Source: Aerococcaceae bacterium DSM 111020 (lineage in GTDB: Bacteria; Bacillota; Bacilli; Lactobacillales; Aerococcaceae). From it: DNA of 34,041 bases. The notes under the pieces were generated by a model that was not told the DNA's origin, did not search any database, and saw only the letters and a list, made by a program, of their open reading frames with translations. Position 1 is the first letter of the stretch. Every line of letters starts with the position of its first letter. Shown one piece after another: positions 33,181-34,041 of this stretch. A program made the position numbers and the translations under genes. The stretch lies in the NCBI GenBank assembly GCA_015863185.1, contig JACBXP010000017.1, forward strand, positions 1-34,041, in the 5' to 3' direction.

Positions 33181-33882
33181 ATGGATGTTATTTTAACTGC
33201 TGATGAAATAATCATTAGAATACTTTTATCGGCATTTATCGGTTTTATTATCGGTTTTAATCGAGAAAAGCATTCAGCTGCTGGTGTACGAACCCATATG
33301 ATTTTAGCCATTGGAGTTTGTGTGATTACTCTAGTACAAGTAGACATGACTGCAGAAACGATTTTGTGGAATATAGAGCATCCAGATTATTTAGGAGCAG
33401 TGAGTAGTGATATTGGAAGATTAACTGCTCAAATTGTTTCTGGAATTGGCTTTTTAGGGTCAGGATTGATTTTAGTTCGTAATGAACGAACGGTTGATGG
33501 TATGACGTCAGCTGTTTCATTATGGACTGTTGCCAGTATCTCAATTGCTGTGGGATATGGTGAATATTTAGTGAGTTTATTAGCGACTGTTTTTCTGATT
33601 ATTACCTTAACCACTATGAATTTTAAAAGTACACGCTTTGGTTTAGTGAATCTTAAAGTAGCATTTAGAAGAACAGAAATTAATCGTGATTTATTAAACC
33701 AATTCCTTGAAGAATTTGATGGAAAAATTGTGAATTATACTATGGCTAATAAGAAAGATCAGCAAGACACGGAGTATCATTATTCGTTTGAAATTGAATA
33801 TCGTGGATTTATTGATCGCATCCAATTTATTGACCGATTTATTGAACAATTTGACGATATTATCTTTATTGAGCTTATTTAA
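33181..33882 (+). CDS. MgtC/SapB-family membrane protein
   Basis: A 233-residue protein with about four membrane helices in the first 145 residues, followed by a soluble domain of about 85 residues. The MgtC pattern is visible: SAFIGFIIGFNREKHSAAGV with RTHMILAIGVCVI, then AQIVSGIGFLGSGLILVRNE and GMTSAVSLWTVASISIAVGYG. In Salmonella MgtC inhibits the F1Fo ATP synthase and helps growth in low magnesium; in Gram-positive bacteria the role is unclear, so a magnesium transport function should not be assumed. ACGAGGTG precedes the ATG. No magnesium-sensing leader was recognised upstream. It is monocistronic. Confidence 0.88.
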   Translation: MDVILTADEIIIRILLSAFIGFIIGFNREKHSAAGVRTHMILAIGVCVITLVQVDMTAETILWNIEHPDYLGAVSSDIGRLTAQIVSGIGFLGSGLILVRNERTVDGMTSAVSLWTVASISIAVGYGEYLVSLLATVFLIITLTTMNFKSTRFGLVNLKVAFRRTEINRDLLNQFLEEFDGKIVNYTMANKKDQQDTEYHYSFEIEYRGFIDRIQFIDRFIEQFDDIIFIELI

Positions 33883-33947
33883 AAAGTAATCTCTTACTAA
33901 TTCAGCAATAATAAGGGCTCTATGTCAAATAATGTTGACGGAGTTTT

Positions 33948-33974
33948 GACGACTGATATTTCAGTCGTCTTTTT
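33948..33974 (+). terminator. hairpin terminator after the MgtC-like gene, inside the IS end
   Basis: GACGACTGA / TCAGTCGTC with a 4-base loop is followed by TTTTT. It can end transcripts from the MgtC-like gene and also shield the element from read-in. Confidence 0.75.
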
Positions 33975-34041
33975 CTATGCACTTTTTCGTTTATTATACT
34001 TTATGTCTGCGTCTTCGTCGTTAAAATATAAATGTCGTGGT
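33975..34041 (-). CDS. partial frame, possibly transposase C-terminus
   Basis: A minus-strand frame is open from the window edge to a TAG at 33975-33977 and would end PRHLYFNDEDADIKYNKRKSA. Only 21 codons are visible. Its position just inside an ISL3-like terminus suggests the end of a transposase, but the residues alone do not identify it. Confidence 0.3.
   Translation of the reverse strand, partial: PRHLYFNDEDADIKYNKRKSA

Larger units (their letters stand above)
33915..34041. mobile_element. probable end of an ISL3-family insertion sequence (cut by window edge)
   Basis: GGGCTCTATGTCAAATAATG, continuing GTTGACGG, resembles as I recall it the terminal inverted repeat of ISL3-family elements, which begin GGCTCT and contain TGTCAA...TTGAC. 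The eight bases before it (AATAATAA) could be one half of a target duplication. Just inside lies a hairpin with T-run that would stop transcription entering the element from outside, and then the tail of an open minus-strand frame. The other end is outside the window, so this is unproved. Confidence 0.4.

Overview
The window looks like chromosomal DNA of a low-GC Gram-positive bacterium of the order Lactobacillales. The evidence is AT-rich sequence, strong AGGAGG-type ribosome binding sites, T-run hairpin terminators, a complete mevalonate-branch operon (mvk, mvaD, phosphomevalonate kinase, type 2 isopentenyl-diphosphate isomerase), a potABCD operon next to murB, and a pta / tsaE / GNAT neighbourhood. 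A member of the Aerococcaceae or Carnobacteriaceae is my best guess, but I cannot fix the genus by reading alone. Most of the window is core metabolism. There is no rRNA, tRNA, CRISPR array or prophage, and the only mobile-element signal is at the right edge.

Layout. 1-6260, mostly minus strand: nicotinamidase (pncA), a DUF697 membrane protein, then the operon nucleoside 2-deoxyribosyltransferase / exopolyphosphatase / polyphosphate kinase (polyphosphate turnover). 6340-7400: an HdeD-like membrane protein converging on a Nudix hydrolase. 7400-7920: a 533-base stretch without an intact gene, which looks like a decayed gene followed by the pta promoter. 7924-11768: pta, an inverted DUF4430 lipoprotein gene, then tsaE / GNAT acetyltransferase / murB. 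11868-15700: potABCD spermidine/putrescine importer. 15779-17153: GtrA-type flippase plus a GT2 glycosyltransferase. 17209-21360, minus: pyruvate phosphate dikinase (ppdK), a CcpN-like HTH-CBS regulator and the PPDK regulatory kinase/phosphorylase. 21455-22090: a CpXC zinc-ribbon protein. 22239-24850: rpiA, pyrimidine-nucleoside phosphorylase and an XRE-family regulator. 24938-30223, minus: the mevalonate operon with an ornithine-cyclodeaminase-family dehydrogenase at its end. 30409-32897: coaA and guaA. 33181-33882: an MgtC/SapB-family protein. 33915-34041: probably the end of an ISL3-like insertion sequence.

How parts work together. PPDK interconverts pyruvate and PEP. Its operon also encodes a transcription factor of the CcpN type and the bifunctional enzyme that phosphorylates and dephosphorylates PPDK, so the enzyme is probably controlled at both levels. 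The ppdK promoter carries the most striking regulatory signal in the window: a 22-bp palindrome filling the space between the -35 and -10 boxes, with a second near-copy (18 of 22 bases) centred exactly 42 bp upstream. These are the likely operators of the CcpN-like regulator. rpiA and the nucleoside phosphorylase together recycle pentose from nucleosides. The four mevalonate genes overlap or nearly touch and make isopentenyl and dimethylallyl diphosphate from mevalonate. Apart from the operator pair I found no clearly novel multi-gene system. The main loose ends are the decayed gene before pta, the inverted lipoprotein gene inside a usually tight cluster, the dehydrogenase joined to the mevalonate operon, and the insertion-sequence end.
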